A stretch of 64,000 bases of DNA from Haemophilus_A paraphrohaemolyticus_A (GTDB lineage Bacteria > Pseudomonadota > Gammaproteobacteria > Enterobacterales > Pasteurellaceae), in the NCBI RefSeq assembly GCF_003253115.1, contig NZ_QEQF01000003.1:101396-165395 (forward strand), in the 5' to 3' direction. Made by a program: the position numbers and the translations under genes. The first letter of the stretch is position 1. Every line of letters starts with the position of its first letter. Below the pieces are notes generated by a model. That model saw nothing but the letters and a program-made list of their open reading frames with translations. It did no database searches and was not told where the DNA came from. Below are positions 1-9,192 of the stretch, one piece after another.

Positions 1-941
1 AACAAGGCATTGAAACGCTCCATCAATAGCGGATTCCTCGCCCCACCACCGCACACCAACAGCACTTTATTTGGCTCATTTTCCCACTGCGATAATTCAC
101 GAGCAACACTTTGAGCGGTAAATTCCACCAATGTGCGTTGTACATCTTCTACTTTGTAAGCGGTCGATTTTACCGTTAAATTTGCAAATTGCTTTTCTAA
201 CCACGCAAGGTTAAACAGTTCACGCCCTGTGCTTTTCGGTGGTGGTAACTGTAAAAATGGTTCGTTCAACATTTCCGCCAAGAGTTCGAAGATCACCTCA
301 CCCGTTTTTGCCCATTCAGCATTTTTGTCGTAACGCTTACCGAGATGTTTTTCAATCCAACTATCCATCAGTGCATTACCCACGCTCACATCATAGCCGA
401 TGGTTTGTGCATTCGGCTTAAGCACGGAAATATTGCTAATTCCACCAATATTGAGCACCACGGTAAATTGATTCGAACGAGCAAAAATCGCTTCATGAAA
501 AGCAGGCACGAGCGGTGCACCTTGTCCGCCAAACGCCATATCCTTACGGCGAAAATCTGCGATGGTAGTAATCCCCGTTCGGGCGGAAACAATATTCATA
601 TCGCCAATTTGCATCGTAAATGGGAAGTTACCTTGCGGAGCGTGCCAAACCGTCTGCCCGTGGCAACCAATCGCTTCAATTTGGCTTGGTTTAAGCTGAT
701 TTTTCACCAAAAATTCGTTTACACAATCAGCATATAACACGCCCAAGCAATGGTCGATTTCACCCAATTTTTGTAACGAAGTTTCGCCCGACTTCAATAA
801 AACAGACAAATCCGCTCGCAGCACTTCGAGCATTGGAACAAAATAACTTGCCACTAATTTAGCTCCGTTCTCAAAATCCACTAACGCTAAATCCACGCCG
901 TCTAGGCTCGTGCCCGACATAATGCCTAAATATAATTTCAT
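1..941 (-). CDS. anmK: Anhydro-N-acetylmuramic acid kinase AnmK (C-terminus missing at window edge)
   Basis: This enzyme phosphorylates and opens 1,6-anhydro-MurNAc to MurNAc-6-phosphate during recycling of cell-wall sugars in the cytoplasm. Reading the complement from the ATG at 939-941 gives about 313 codons with no stop before the left edge; the family is usually about 370 residues, so the C-terminus is cut off. The N-terminus carries GIMSGTSLDGVD, the ATP-binding start typical of AnmK. Later GCHGQTV, GDMNIVSARTG, VADFRRKD-like and LNIGGISN motifs follow in the order expected for this sugar-kinase fold, and VCGGGARN lies near the edge. It ends 7 bases before trmN6 on the same strand, so the two may be cotranscribed. 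Confidence 0.93.
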   Translation of the reverse strand, partial: MKLYLGIMSGTSLDGVDLALVDFENGAKLVASYFVPMLEVLRADLSVLLKSGETSLQKLGEIDHCLGVLYADCVNEFLVKNQLKPSQIEAIGCHGQTVWHAPQGNFPFTMQIGDMNIVSARTGITTIADFRRKDMAFGGQGAPLVPAFHEAIFARSNQFTVVLNIGGISNISVLKPNAQTIGYDVSVGNALMDSWIEKHLGKRYDKNAEWAKTGEVIFELLAEMLNEPFLQLPPPKSTGRELFNLAWLEKQFANLTVKSTAYKVEDVQRTLVEFTAQSVARELSQWENEPNKVLLVCGGGARNPLLMERFNAL

Positions 942-948
942 TTTTTCT

Positions 949-1656
949 CTACATCTTTAAATAAAAATCTTGGGTTAATGCTACAAATGCTGGTGTGTAT
1001 TGATTTTGTTCATCATACACAATCAGCACTTTTTCCTCTCTCTGCTGATGTTGTAAAGCAAAGGTGATGACCCAACGTTTTGGCTCTTGCCCCATTTTGG
1101 TGATGATTTTGCAAATTTCTATGCAAAATAGTCCGCTTGTTAAGCTCCGTTCAAGCAGTATCTCAGCCTCTTGAGTGGGCAAAATCAAGCTGATTTTCCC
1201 TGTTTCGGCAAGCCATTTTTTCGCTTGCATTAACCAATCGTAATGGCTTGTTTGAAGGCTGCGGGCAAGATCTCGTTCCACAGTTCGGCTAGCAAGACTG
1301 TCACGAAAATAGGGTGGATTAGAGACAATCAGGTCGAACTTTTGTGGAAAATTTACCTCAAAAATATCGCCTTGCTGAATAGTAATGCGGTTCGCCCATG
1401 TAGAACATTGGGCATTTTCGACCGCTTGTTGGTAGGCATTTGGCTCTAACTCAAGAGCAGTAATTTGGCAATCTTCAGCGGTTCGCTGCGCAAGCATTAT
1501 CGCAATCAAGCCTGTACCTGTGCCAAGGTCAAGAATACGCTTGGCATTTTTTGCCTCCGCCATTGCACCAAGTAAAATACCATCAGTATTGACTTTCATC
1601 GCACATTTATCATGGGCAAGAAAAAATTGTTTAAATTGAAATCCTGATTTTTTCAT
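949..1656 (-). CDS. trmN6: tRNA1(Val) (adenine37-N6)-methyltransferase TrmN6 (YfiC)
   Basis: This is a SAM-dependent enzyme that methylates N6 of A37 in tRNA-Val. The 235-residue length is normal. The SAM-binding motif DLGTGTG lies at residues 43-49, and the N6-adenine methyltransferase signature NPPY at 113-116. The N-terminal FKQFFLAHDKCAMKVNTDG stretch is typical of YfiC. The gene lies just upstream of anmK on the same strand and is transcribed away from the M48 protease gene, so 1657-1743 is a divergent promoter region. I see no damage. Confidence 0.93.
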   Translation of the reverse strand: MKKSGFQFKQFFLAHDKCAMKVNTDGILLGAMAEAKNAKRILDLGTGTGLIAIMLAQRTAEDCQITALELEPNAYQQAVENAQCSTWANRITIQQGDIFEVNFPQKFDLIVSNPPYFRDSLASRTVERDLARSLQTSHYDWLMQAKKWLAETGKISLILPTQEAEILLERSLTSGLFCIEICKIITKMGQEPKRWVITFALQHQQREEKVLIVYDEQNQYTPAFVALTQDFYLKM

Positions 1657-1743
1657 TTTTGGGTTATTTTGTCGAAAGATGGGCTATAATCGCATTGTTT
1701 TTCGTCTTCGACAACCGAAGACAGGGATTTAAATGAGGACACA

Positions 1744-2490
1744 ATGAAACCATTAAAAAAGATTGCATTAGTAGCAATATTAAGTACTTTTTTGACCGCT
1801 TGTATGAGCACGCAACAAATTAACGCAGAGGCTTCGCAAGGTTATATGCAAATGAAGCAGCAAAATGCCAAAGCGATTGATACAAACTCTGTGACGGCTC
1901 AACGGATACATAAAATATTTAATAAAATGAAACCTTATGCAGAGCAAGAAAATAAAACAGGCGTGCCATTTCAATGGGAAATTACCGTTTTCCGCACCAA
2001 TGAGTTAAATGCTTGGGCAATGCCGGGCGGCAAAATGGGCTTCTACACAGGTTTGGTTGAAAAGCTCAATATGAATGATGATGAAATTGCTACTGTAATG
2101 GGACACGAAATGGCTCACGCTTTGCAAGAACACGGAAAGTCTTCGCGTAATGTTGGATTGGTCACGGGTATTGTTGGGCAAATGGCGGATATTGCTGTTG
2201 CTGCGACAACAGGTGTCGATACAGGTGGTTTATTAAGCGTTGGAACAGATTTAATTGCAAATAAACCTTTCTCTCGTAGTCAAGAAACCGAGGCTGATGA
2301 AGTAGGGCTAATGTTGATGGCAAAATCGGGTTATAACCCATCATCAGCTCCCAATGTGTGGGTAAAAATGAGCAAAGCCAGCGGTGGCGGCGGTGGCATT
2401 TTCTCGACTCACCCTTCAAATGAAGATCGCCAGAAAAACTTGGAACGTTTAATTCCAGAGGCAATGAAACTTTATAAAGCTACACACTAA
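1744..2490 (+). CDS. M48-family metalloprotease lipoprotein (LoiP/YggG-like)
   Basis: This is a periplasmic zinc endopeptidase anchored to a membrane by lipid. A signal peptide ends in the lipobox LTAC with Cys20 as the lipidated residue. The zinc motif HEMAH is at 121-125, and a third ligand glutamate lies in the downstream ETEADEVG segment, as in M48 proteases. The last part (THPSNEDRQKNLERL) is also typical. At 248 residues it matches E. coli LoiP/YggG rather than the longer BepA, which has TPR repeats. In E. coli, LoiP acts in outer-membrane protein quality control; that role here is inference from the family. A TATAAT at about 1685 with a nearby upstream G-rich stretch could be its -10. 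Confidence 0.9.
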   Translation: MKPLKKIALVAILSTFLTACMSTQQINAEASQGYMQMKQQNAKAIDTNSVTAQRIHKIFNKMKPYAEQENKTGVPFQWEITVFRTNELNAWAMPGGKMGFYTGLVEKLNMNDDEIATVMGHEMAHALQEHGKSSRNVGLVTGIVGQMADIAVAATTGVDTGGLLSVGTDLIANKPFSRSQETEADEVGLMLMAKSGYNPSSAPNVWVKMSKASGGGGGIFSTHPSNEDRQKNLERLIPEAMKLYKATH

Positions 2491-2534
2491 TCTATTTTTT
2501 GATTATGTTGTCATAAAAACGAGAAGAAAACAAA

Positions 2535-3104
2535 ATGAACCAAGATAACCACAAGACCGAAGATATTATCCGCATTTTCGACGAATGTTTTGCCACAGAA
2601 TACAACACCCGACTAGAAAAAGGCGGCGATTATCCTATCTATTTGCCCGCATTTTTAGAGGAAGATGGCGTGAAATCAACACGTCCATATCACGTGATTT
2701 TACTCGCCCACGGCTATTACAGCAGTGCCTTGCACGAAATTTCGCATTGGCTTGTAGCAGGTGAAGCGCGCCGCCAATTAGAAGATTTTGGTTATTGGTA
2801 TGAACCTGATGGTCGCTCGGCAGAACGCCAACGTGAGTTTGAATCGGTGGAAGTAAAACCTCAAGCGATTGAGTGGGTTTTAGCTACTGCGGCAGGTTTC
2901 CGCTATTTTGCCAGTGCGGATAACCTTTCAGGCAATCCTGGCGATAATTCAGCCTTCAAAAAAGCGGTCTATAATCAGGTAAAAGTTTACGCAGAGCGAG
3001 GCTATTTACCAAAACGTGCGGAAATACTTCGCAAAGCATTGGCAAAATTCTACGGCACGCCAGATGTGATTGATTTGGGAATGTTTGATCTTGCAAAAAT
3101 TTAA
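2535..3104 (+). CDS. epmC: Elongation factor P hydroxylase EpmC (YfcM)
   Basis: EpmC hydroxylates the beta-lysyl-lysine side chain of translation factor EF-P, the last step of its maturation. The 189-residue protein has the metal-binding HEISH at 67-71, followed by HWLVAGEARR and GYWYEPDGR, all typical of the YfcM family. It starts 44 bases after the M48 protease gene with a purine-rich ribosome site (gagaagaaaac). The partner genes epmA, epmB and efp are not in this window. The family assignment is firm; activity is taken from the E. coli homologue. Confidence 0.92.
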   Translation: MNQDNHKTEDIIRIFDECFATEYNTRLEKGGDYPIYLPAFLEEDGVKSTRPYHVILLAHGYYSSALHEISHWLVAGEARRQLEDFGYWYEPDGRSAERQREFESVEVKPQAIEWVLATAAGFRYFASADNLSGNPGDNSAFKKAVYNQVKVYAERGYLPKRAEILRKALAKFYGTPDVIDLGMFDLAKI

Positions 3105-3173
3105 AAAATTTCATCTATTTCCTCTTGACACAAGTGCTATACTCAAACTGTTCTTAACTTTTTAGGAGGAAAT

Positions 3174-4115
3174 ATGAACACAAACAAACCCTTCCCATTG
3201 CCAACGGGCTATTTCGGTATCCCACTTGGCTTGGCTGCACTCTCCCTTGCTTGGACACATCTTGTCCATTTTCCACTGACTGAAACAATCAGCAATATTT
3301 TAGGTATTAGTGCTATTATTGTATGGCTTCTGTTTATCGGGCTTTACCTGTATAAACTCCGCTATTTTAAACACGAAGTTTTAGAAGAATATCGTTGCCC
3401 TGTACGGTTCTCATTTCTGGCATTAATTCCGATTACCACGATGTTGGTCGCAGACATTCTCTATCGTTGGCAACCGCTGTTGGCTGAAGTGATGATCTGG
3501 ATTGGCACGGTTGGGCAGTTGCTCTTTTCATCCATTCGTATTAGTGAATTGTGGAAAGGCGGTATTTTTGAACAGAAATCTACCCGTCCCCCCTTCTATT
3601 TACCTGCGGTAGCGGCAAACTTTACCAGTGCCAGCTCGCTTGCGTTAATTGGCTATCATGACTTGGGCTATTTGTTTTTCGGGGCAGGTTTAATTGCTTG
3701 GATTATTTTCGAACCAGTATTGTTGCAACATTTACGCATTTCATCGGTTGAGCCCCCTTTCCGAGCAACAATGGGGATTATCCTCGCGCCCGCTTTTGTT
3801 GGAGCATCGGCTTACTTGGCGGTAAATCACGGTGAAATCGACACTTTCGTGAAAATTCTGTGGGGCTATGGCTTCTTACAACTCTTTTTCTTAATTCGCT
3901 TACTGCCGTGGATTGCAGAAAAAGGCTTAAACATCGGCTTTTGGGGCTTCTCATTCGGTCTGGCATCTATGGCAAATAGTGCTATTGCATTTTACAACGC
4001 CAATGTGCTCACAGGCGTTGCTATTTTCGCCTTTGTATTTGCGAATTTGATGATTTTAGGCTTGATCGGTTTAACGATTTATAAATTAGTCAAAGGGCAG
4101 TTTTGGGCGAAATAG
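3174..4115 (+). CDS. tehA: TehA-type SLAC1-family anion channel / tellurite resistance protein
   Basis: This integral inner-membrane protein has about ten hydrophobic helices across 313 residues, matching H. influenzae TehA, the structural model for plant SLAC1 anion channels. The opening FPLPTGYFGIPLGLAALSLAW is diagnostic, with the conserved PTGYFGIPLGL turn. Family members were first noted for tellurite resistance when overexpressed; the natural substrate is less certain. A strong ribosome site, aggagg, lies 6 bases before the ATG. No tehB methyltransferase gene is adjacent. Immediately downstream lies the end of a decayed insertion sequence, with an uptake-signal 9-mer (ACAAGCGGT) in the short gap. 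Confidence 0.92.
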   Translation: MNTNKPFPLPTGYFGIPLGLAALSLAWTHLVHFPLTETISNILGISAIIVWLLFIGLYLYKLRYFKHEVLEEYRCPVRFSFLALIPITTMLVADILYRWQPLLAEVMIWIGTVGQLLFSSIRISELWKGGIFEQKSTRPPFYLPAVAANFTSASSLALIGYHDLGYLFFGAGLIAWIIFEPVLLQHLRISSVEPPFRATMGIILAPAFVGASAYLAVNHGEIDTFVKILWGYGFLQLFFLIRLLPWIAEKGLNIGFWGFSFGLASMANSAIAFYNANVLTGVAIFAFVFANLMILGLIGLTIYKLVKGQFWAK

Positions 4116-4141
4116 TATCAGCTTACAAGCGGTAAAATTTT

Positions 4142-4885
4142 GACATATAGGACAAAATAGTTGGTAAGAATTAAATTTGATAATCCTTACCAGCTTTTTT
4201 ATTAAAAAAATCCTGTATAAACAATATCTTATACTTTCTCGTTAAACCACTGTGAGTGCGTAATTTATCCTTAAGTTCCTCAAATAAACCTTCAATCCTA
4301 TTTGTGGTTTTTTCAATATTTAATTCAGGATATTTTCCTTTTTCATTTGGTATCTCTGAACGTTCATTTAAAAATATATGATGCTTTTTCTTCCATTCAT
4401 ATATTTTTAAATAAAATTCATTCTTAGCACTTGTTTTTAATGTTTTAATAATACTTTTTAATCCTCTTCCTGCATATGATTGATGTTTTTTTCTTAATTC
4501 TCTCATTACAATCGCAACAAGATGGAATTGACACATTTGAGTAGGCTTATTAAAAAGATCTTTTAGTAATCTTCTACGCCAATCGCAGGTAATAGATTGA
4601 ATTACATAGCCTTTTTCTCTTAGATGATAAACCACTTTTGTTGAAAGGATATCAATAAGGACCATTATAAATTTGGGCAGGATCTAATTTAGATTTAAAC
4701 GTAAATGTTTTATTACAATGAGTGTATTTATAGCGTTGAAGATTATTTTATTTGCTATGCTTCTGAATAGAAGAGTATAAACAAAAAGGACCGTTTTTTT
4801 TTGTTCATATTTCAAAAAGGGGGCTTAAAGCCTTACACTATAAGGCTTTAAGCACATTTTTACCAACTATTTTGTCCTATATGCC
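4142..4885. mobile_element. Decayed insertion sequence with intact terminal inverted repeats
   Basis: The two ends, 4142-4168 and the complement of 4859-4885, match over 27 bases with mismatches only at positions 2 and 27; the shared core reads catataggacaaaatagtt. Outside the ends, the 7-mer AAATTTT is present on both sides, consistent with a target duplication but low in complexity. Inside is a transposase remnant on the minus strand (4171-4665). Upstream of it, in another frame, the complement encodes YTHCNKTFTFKSKLDPAQIY, the second half of an N-terminal zinc ribbon, interrupted by stops. The catalytic region therefore seems to have lost sequence and reading frame. The element is 744 bp, shorter than a functional one would be. 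Confidence 0.8.
4171..4665 (-). pseudogene. Remnant of a zinc-ribbon DDE transposase (probably IS1249-like, IS256 group)
   Basis: The 164-codon frame begins in the middle of a transposase: ITCDWRRR carries an acidic residue likely from the catalytic triad, CQFHLV follows, and KTTNRIEGLFEELKDKLR holds the last catalytic glutamate region, followed by RTHSGLT. This order is typical of MULE/IS256-related transposases with an N-terminal zinc ribbon. The ribbon itself lies upstream in a different frame and is broken by stop codons. The first catalytic aspartate region is missing or altered. I am confident that it is a dead transposase, less so about the family name. Confidence 0.7.
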
Positions 4886-4930
4886 AAATTTTTTAGCAAA
4901 TCTTACCGCTTGCTAAATTAAACTAAAGAG

Positions 4931-5683
4931 CTAAAGTGTCGCTAAAATGATCTGTTCAGGATCGATATGTAACTGAATTGATTCTCCCACTTTTTCTGAA
5001 ATAGGCTCTTCTATGATGGCACATAATACAGTGTGACCAATTTTCACAAGAACTTCATTTTGTTCAATTGCTATAATCTCCCCTGTAAAATCATTTACAC
5101 CTATTCGTTTCAAATTCAGCTTAATCCAAGGAGCTTTAATCAGTAACATCACATCTCTGCCAAGCATAAGATCAAGTCGCTTACTACTTTTTTCAGTGAT
5201 TACAGCACAAATTGGCTCATTTATACCATCAATATTTACATCAACCCAAACTAGTGAATCTTTCTGTTTTAAACCAGATACCTTACCAAAAAGCTGATTT
5301 CGTGCACTGGTTTGGAGTGATGATTTTGCCGTTGCAAATAACGCATTATCAAGAGGGATATTTTCTTCATGTAAAATCTCAAAAGCTCTTTTTTGCGTTT
5401 GTTGCAATAGATCATAAAGCTGTAATAGGCGATCTGCATAACTCGTTAGTTGTGTTCCGCCACCTTGCTTACCACCTGTACTACGCTCTAACAAAGGCTT
5501 AGGGCTGATTTTAGTCATTGCATCAATGTTATCCCAAGCAGTTTTATAGCTTACCCCTGCTAATTTTGCAGCTTGGTTGATAGAACCAATCTGTTTAATT
5601 TGGCGCAATAATTCGATACGTCGAGGATCGGCAAATAGTGTGTTGTGTAATTTGATAGTCAGTAGAATTTCGGTATCTATCAT
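4931..5683 (-). CDS. modE: Molybdate-responsive transcriptional regulator ModE
   Basis: ModE is a dimeric DNA-binding protein that senses molybdate; with molybdate bound it represses the Mo uptake genes and adjusts Mo-enzyme genes. The 250-residue protein has an N-terminal LysR-like winged helix-turn-helix (about 1-110, with QAAKLAGVSYKTAWDNID) and STGGKQGGGTQLT, then two molybdate-binding Mop domains; the first starts near TSARNQLFGKV. Full length matches E. coli ModE (262). No mod transporter genes adjoin it. An IS remnant lies just beyond its stop codon. The molybdoenzyme TorZ is encoded 17 kb away in this window. Confidence 0.94.
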   Translation of the reverse strand: MIDTEILLTIKLHNTLFADPRRIELLRQIKQIGSINQAAKLAGVSYKTAWDNIDAMTKISPKPLLERSTGGKQGGGTQLTSYADRLLQLYDLLQQTQKRAFEILHEENIPLDNALFATAKSSLQTSARNQLFGKVSGLKQKDSLVWVDVNIDGINEPICAVITEKSSKRLDLMLGRDVMLLIKAPWIKLNLKRIGVNDFTGEIIAIEQNEVLVKIGHTVLCAIIEEPISEKVGESIQLHIDPEQIILATL

Positions 5684-5758
5684 TGTTGAGTTTCCAATAA
5701 CAAAGGTTAGGTATTATAACTTATCTATTGTCTTAATTTTAACCCGATATTAATAATA

Positions 5759-5816
5759 AAAAACGATTAAATTTCTGAGATATTTTATAAATTATCTTTT
5801 AAAATTTAATCGTTTT
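5759..5816 (-). terminator. Terminator of the accBC operon
   Basis: A long stem pairs 5760-5774 (aaaacgattaaattt) with 5802-5816 (aaatttaatcgtttt), so the stem is 15 perfect base pairs around an AT-rich loop. On the minus strand it is followed by a T-rich stretch. It sits 25 bases beyond the stop of accC and before modE. Confidence 0.75.
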
Positions 5817-5840
5817 ATATTAATGCTGATTATAGTAAGA

Positions 5841-7184
5841 CTATTTTAAACCTAACTTATGCTCTAAGTAGTGAATATTCGTTCCACCTTGACGGAAGTT
5901 TGCATCTTCCATAATTTTTTCGTGGAGTGGAATATTAGTTTTAATGCCTTCGATAATGGTTTCAGAAAGTGCTTGTTCCATACGACGGATCGCAATATCA
6001 CGATTTTCAGCGAAAGTAATCAATTTACCAATCATTGAATCATAGTGTGGAGGCACTGCATAGCCTGAATAAATGTGTGAATCCCAACGTACACCTAAAC
6101 CACCTGGCACGTGTAAACGTGTGATTTTACCTGGTGATGGTAAGAAGGTATTTGGATCTTCCGCATTGATACGGCATTCCATTGCATGACCTTTTACTTT
6201 GATGTCATCTTGCGTGATAGAAAGCGGCAAACCTGCAGCAACGCGAAGTTGCTCTTTCACTAAATCTACGCCTGTAATCATCTCGGTAACTGGGTGTTCA
6301 ACCTGTAAACGGGTATTCATTTCGATGAAATAGAATTCGCCATTTTCGAATAAAAATTCGAATGTACCTGCACCGCGGTAGCCGATCTCACGGCACGCAT
6401 TTGCACAACGCTCGCCAATGAATTTACGTAATTCAGGAGTAATACCTGGTGCGGGAGCTTCTTCAACCACTTTTTGGTGGCGACGTTGCATTGAGCAATC
6501 ACGCTCTGCAAGATAAACCGCATTGCCGTGCGTATCTGCCATTACTTGAATTTCGATGTGGCGTGGATTTTCAAGGTATTTTTCCATATACACCATATCG
6601 TTATTAAATGCCGCCTTCGCTTCTGCTTTGGTCATAGCGATCGATTCTTCCAAATCTTTTTCTTGGTAAACCACGCGCATACCACGACCGCCACCGCCAC
6701 CAGATGCTTTAATAATCACTGGATAGCCGATACGTTTTGCAATCTCTTTATTTTTCGCAGGATCATTACCGATAGGACCATCGGAACCTGGTACGCAAGG
6801 CACACCCGCTTTTTTCATTGCATTGATAGCAGATACTTTGTCGCCCATTAAGCGAATCACATCTGCCGTTGGACCAATAAAGATAAAACCAGAATTTTCA
6901 ACCTGTTCTGCAAAATCTGCGTTTTCAGATAAGAAACCGTAACCAGGATGGATCGCATCAGCGTCCGTTACTTCTGCGGCCGCAATAATAGCAGGAATAT
7001 TTAAATAGCTTTTTACAGAAGGTGCTGGACCGATACATACGGTTTCATCCGCTAATAATACGTGTTTAAGCTCTCGGTCTGCTGTTGAGTGAACGGCAAC
7101 GGTTTTAATGCCTAACTCTTTACACGCACGTAAAACGCGTAAAGCAATTTCGCCGCGGTTGGCAATGACAACTTTTTTTAACAT
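5841..7184 (-). CDS. accC: Biotin carboxylase subunit of acetyl-CoA carboxylase, AccC
   Basis: AccC carboxylates the biotin on AccB using ATP and bicarbonate, the first half-reaction of malonyl-CoA formation for fatty-acid synthesis. At 447 residues it is full length. Visible motifs are the N-terminal KVVIANRGEIALRVLRAC, the ATP-grasp glycine loop KASGGGGGRGMRVV, the catalytic EMNTRLQVEHPVTEM, and the C-terminal GHAMECRINAEDP. It follows accB by 50 bases on the same strand, the usual accBC pair, and a strong terminator follows. Apart from modE downstream there is nothing unusual. Confidence 0.97.
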   Translation of the reverse strand: MLKKVVIANRGEIALRVLRACKELGIKTVAVHSTADRELKHVLLADETVCIGPAPSVKSYLNIPAIIAAAEVTDADAIHPGYGFLSENADFAEQVENSGFIFIGPTADVIRLMGDKVSAINAMKKAGVPCVPGSDGPIGNDPAKNKEIAKRIGYPVIIKASGGGGGRGMRVVYQEKDLEESIAMTKAEAKAAFNNDMVYMEKYLENPRHIEIQVMADTHGNAVYLAERDCSMQRRHQKVVEEAPAPGITPELRKFIGERCANACREIGYRGAGTFEFLFENGEFYFIEMNTRLQVEHPVTEMITGVDLVKEQLRVAAGLPLSITQDDIKVKGHAMECRINAEDPNTFLPSPGKITRLHVPGGLGVRWDSHIYSGYAVPPHYDSMIGKLITFAENRDIAIRRMEQALSETIIEGIKTNIPLHEKIMEDANFRQGGTNIHYLEHKLGLK

Positions 7185-7234
7185 TGCTTATTCCTTTTGG
7201 GTAATGAAAATGCCCCTCTTGAGAAGGGATTAAA

Positions 7235-7702
7235 TTATTCGATAATTACTAATTTTTGGTCGAATTCAACCGCTTCACCGTCATTGACAAGGATTGCTTT
7301 TACAACACCTGCTTTATCAGATTCAATACGGTTCATCATTTTCATTGCTTCAACGATACAAAGTGCATCGCCAACTTTTACTTGTTGCCCTACTTCGATA
7401 AATGGTTTCGCTTCTGGACTTGGGCTACGATAGAAAGTCCCAACCATCGGAGAAAGTACTGCGTGACCTGAAACTTCAGAAGAAACTGGAGCGTCTTGAG
7501 CTGGAGCAGAAGTTGTTGGTGCAGCCGCAGGTGCAGAAACTGGGACTTGTTGAGGTGCTGCCACATATTGTACTGCTGCTGGGGCAACAGCTGGTGCTGC
7601 ACGGCTAATACGTACTGTACCTTCTTCTTCAGAAACCTCTAATTCGGTAATGCCTGATTCTTCTACTAATTCGATTAATTTCTTGATTTTGCGAATATCC
7701 AT
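7235..7702 (-). CDS. accB: Biotin carboxyl carrier protein AccB
   Basis: AccB carries the biotin that moves carboxylate from AccC to the AccAD transferase. The 155-residue protein starts MDIRKIKKLIELVEESG, has an Ala/Pro/Val/Gln-rich flexible linker from about residue 33 to 75, and ends with the biotinyl domain. The modified lysine is in EAMKMM, preceded by VGDALCIV. The thumb loop SPMVGTFYRSPSPEAKPF, typical of bacterial BCCP, is present. It is the first gene of the accBC pair; 7703-7880 upstream shows no other convincing gene and should hold its promoter. Confidence 0.96.
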   Translation of the reverse strand: MDIRKIKKLIELVEESGITELEVSEEEGTVRISRAAPAVAPAAVQYVAAPQQVPVSAPAAAPTTSAPAQDAPVSSEVSGHAVLSPMVGTFYRSPSPEAKPFIEVGQQVKVGDALCIVEAMKMMNRIESDKAGVVKAILVNDGEAVEFDQKLVIIE

Positions 7703-7881
7703 AGTGAAATTCCATTAGGTTAAATAAAATTGACCGCTTATTTTGATCTTCAAGAAGAATGAACAAACGGATAAAAAGACGTGCGTAGATTACATGATTT
7801 TCGTGAATTTTGCGACTAAAATCTGTGAAATTTAGTGAAAATGTCAGGAACTTAGACCACTTGGAGAGGAAATAAAAACAC

Positions 7882-7910
7882 AAAAAGGCGTACCTTTCGA
7901 TACGCCTTTT
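7882..7910 (-). terminator. Terminator of tuf / str operon
   Basis: Arms aaaaggcgta and tacgcctttt form a perfect 10-bp stem around cctttcga. Read on the minus strand it runs into TTTTTGTGTTTTT. It lies 28 bases past the tuf stop codon and ends the str operon before accB. Confidence 0.88.
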
Positions 7911-7937
7911 CTTGTGAAGCTTTGACTAAACCATCAA

Positions 7938-9122
7938 TTATTTGATGATTTTAGCAACAACGCCCGCACCTACTGTACGGCCACCTTCACGAATCGCGAA
8001 ACGTAAACCTTCATCCATCGCGATTGGGTGAATTAATGATACTGTCATTTTGATGTTATCGCCTGGCATTACCATTTCTACGCCTTCTGGTAACTCAATA
8101 GTACCAGTTACGTCAGTTGTACGGAAGTAGAATTGTGGACGGTAACCTTTGAAGAATGGAGTGTGACGACCACCTTCTTCTTTTGATAATACGTACACTT
8201 CTGATTCGAAGTCTGTGTGTGGTGTAATTGTACCTGGTTTCGCTAATACTTGACCACGTTCGATTTCTTCACGTTTTGTACCACGTAATAATGCACCAAC
8301 GTTTTCACCCGCACGACCTTCGTCTAATAATTTACGGAACATTTCCACGCCAGTTACTGTTGTTTTCGTAGTGTCTTTGATACCTACGATTTCAACTTCT
8401 TCACCCGCTTTGATGATACCACGCTCAACACGACCTGTTACTACTGTACCACGACCTGAGATTGAGAATACGTCTTCGATTGGTAATAAGAATGGTTTAT
8501 CAATCGCACGCTCTGGCTCTGGGATATAAGTATCTAAGTGGTTTGCTAATTCAAGAATTTTTTCTTCCCACTCTGCTACGCCGTTTAACGCTTGTAACGC
8601 TGAACCACGTACTACTGGTGTGTCATCACCTGGGAAGTCGTATTGTGAAAGAAGTTCACGAACTTCCATCTCAACTAATTCTAATAATTCTTCATCGTCA
8701 ACCATATCGCATTTGTTTAAGAATACGATGATGTATGGAACACCTACTTGGCGACCTAATAAGATGTGCTCACGAGTTTGTGGCATTGGACCATCTGTTG
8801 CTGCTACTACTAAGATAGCGCCGTCCATTTGTGCCGCACCAGTGATCATGTTTTTAACGTAGTCCGCGTGTCCTGGACAGTCAACGTGTGCGTAGTGACG
8901 AGTTGCTGTATCATACTCAACGTGTGAAGTGTTGATGGTGATACCACGCGCTTTTTCTTCTGGCGCGTTATCGATTTGGTCGAATGCACGAGCTGCACCA
9001 CCGAAATGTTTTGATAATACAGTTGTGATTGCAGCTGTTAAAGTTGTTTTACCATGGTCAACGTGACCGATTGTACCCACGTTTACATGGGGTTTTGTAC
9101 GTTCAAATTTTTCTTTAGACAC
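7938..9122 (-). CDS. tuf: Translation elongation factor EF-Tu
   Basis: EF-Tu delivers aminoacyl-tRNA to the ribosome as a GTP complex. The 394-residue length is exact. GTPase motifs are GHVDHGKT near residue 19, DCPGHADY near 81 and NKCD near 136, followed by domains II and III, ending GGRTVGAGVVAKI. It is the last gene of the str operon, 70 bases after fusA, with a small hairpin between and a terminator after it. A second tuf copy is usual in this family of organisms but none is present here. Confidence 0.98.
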   Translation of the reverse strand: MSKEKFERTKPHVNVGTIGHVDHGKTTLTAAITTVLSKHFGGAARAFDQIDNAPEEKARGITINTSHVEYDTATRHYAHVDCPGHADYVKNMITGAAQMDGAILVVAATDGPMPQTREHILLGRQVGVPYIIVFLNKCDMVDDEELLELVEMEVRELLSQYDFPGDDTPVVRGSALQALNGVAEWEEKILELANHLDTYIPEPERAIDKPFLLPIEDVFSISGRGTVVTGRVERGIIKAGEEVEIVGIKDTTKTTVTGVEMFRKLLDEGRAGENVGALLRGTKREEIERGQVLAKPGTITPHTDFESEVYVLSKEEGGRHTPFFKGYRPQFYFRTTDVTGTIELPEGVEMVMPGDNIKMTVSLIHPIAMDEGLRFAIREGGRTVGAGVVAKIIK

Positions 9123-9143
9123 TTTGATAGTTTCCTAAAATAT

Positions 9144-9168
9144 GAGCCATAACCTTATGCTATGGCTC
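9144..9168 (-). other. Intercistronic hairpin between fusA and tuf
   Basis: Arms gagccata and tatggctc form an 8-bp perfect stem in the 70-base gap between fusA and tuf. There is no T-run after it on the coding strand, so it is not a normal terminator. It could be an RNA processing or stability element, or a partial terminator that adjusts tuf output. Confidence 0.5.
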
Positions 9169-9192
9169 GGGTTGAAATAACGATTTATCTAA

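Noticed and set aside
7629..7883. 84-codon minus-strand frame upstream of and overlapping accB
   Set aside because: It overlaps the accB start in another frame, shows no motif, and covers the likely accB promoter region.
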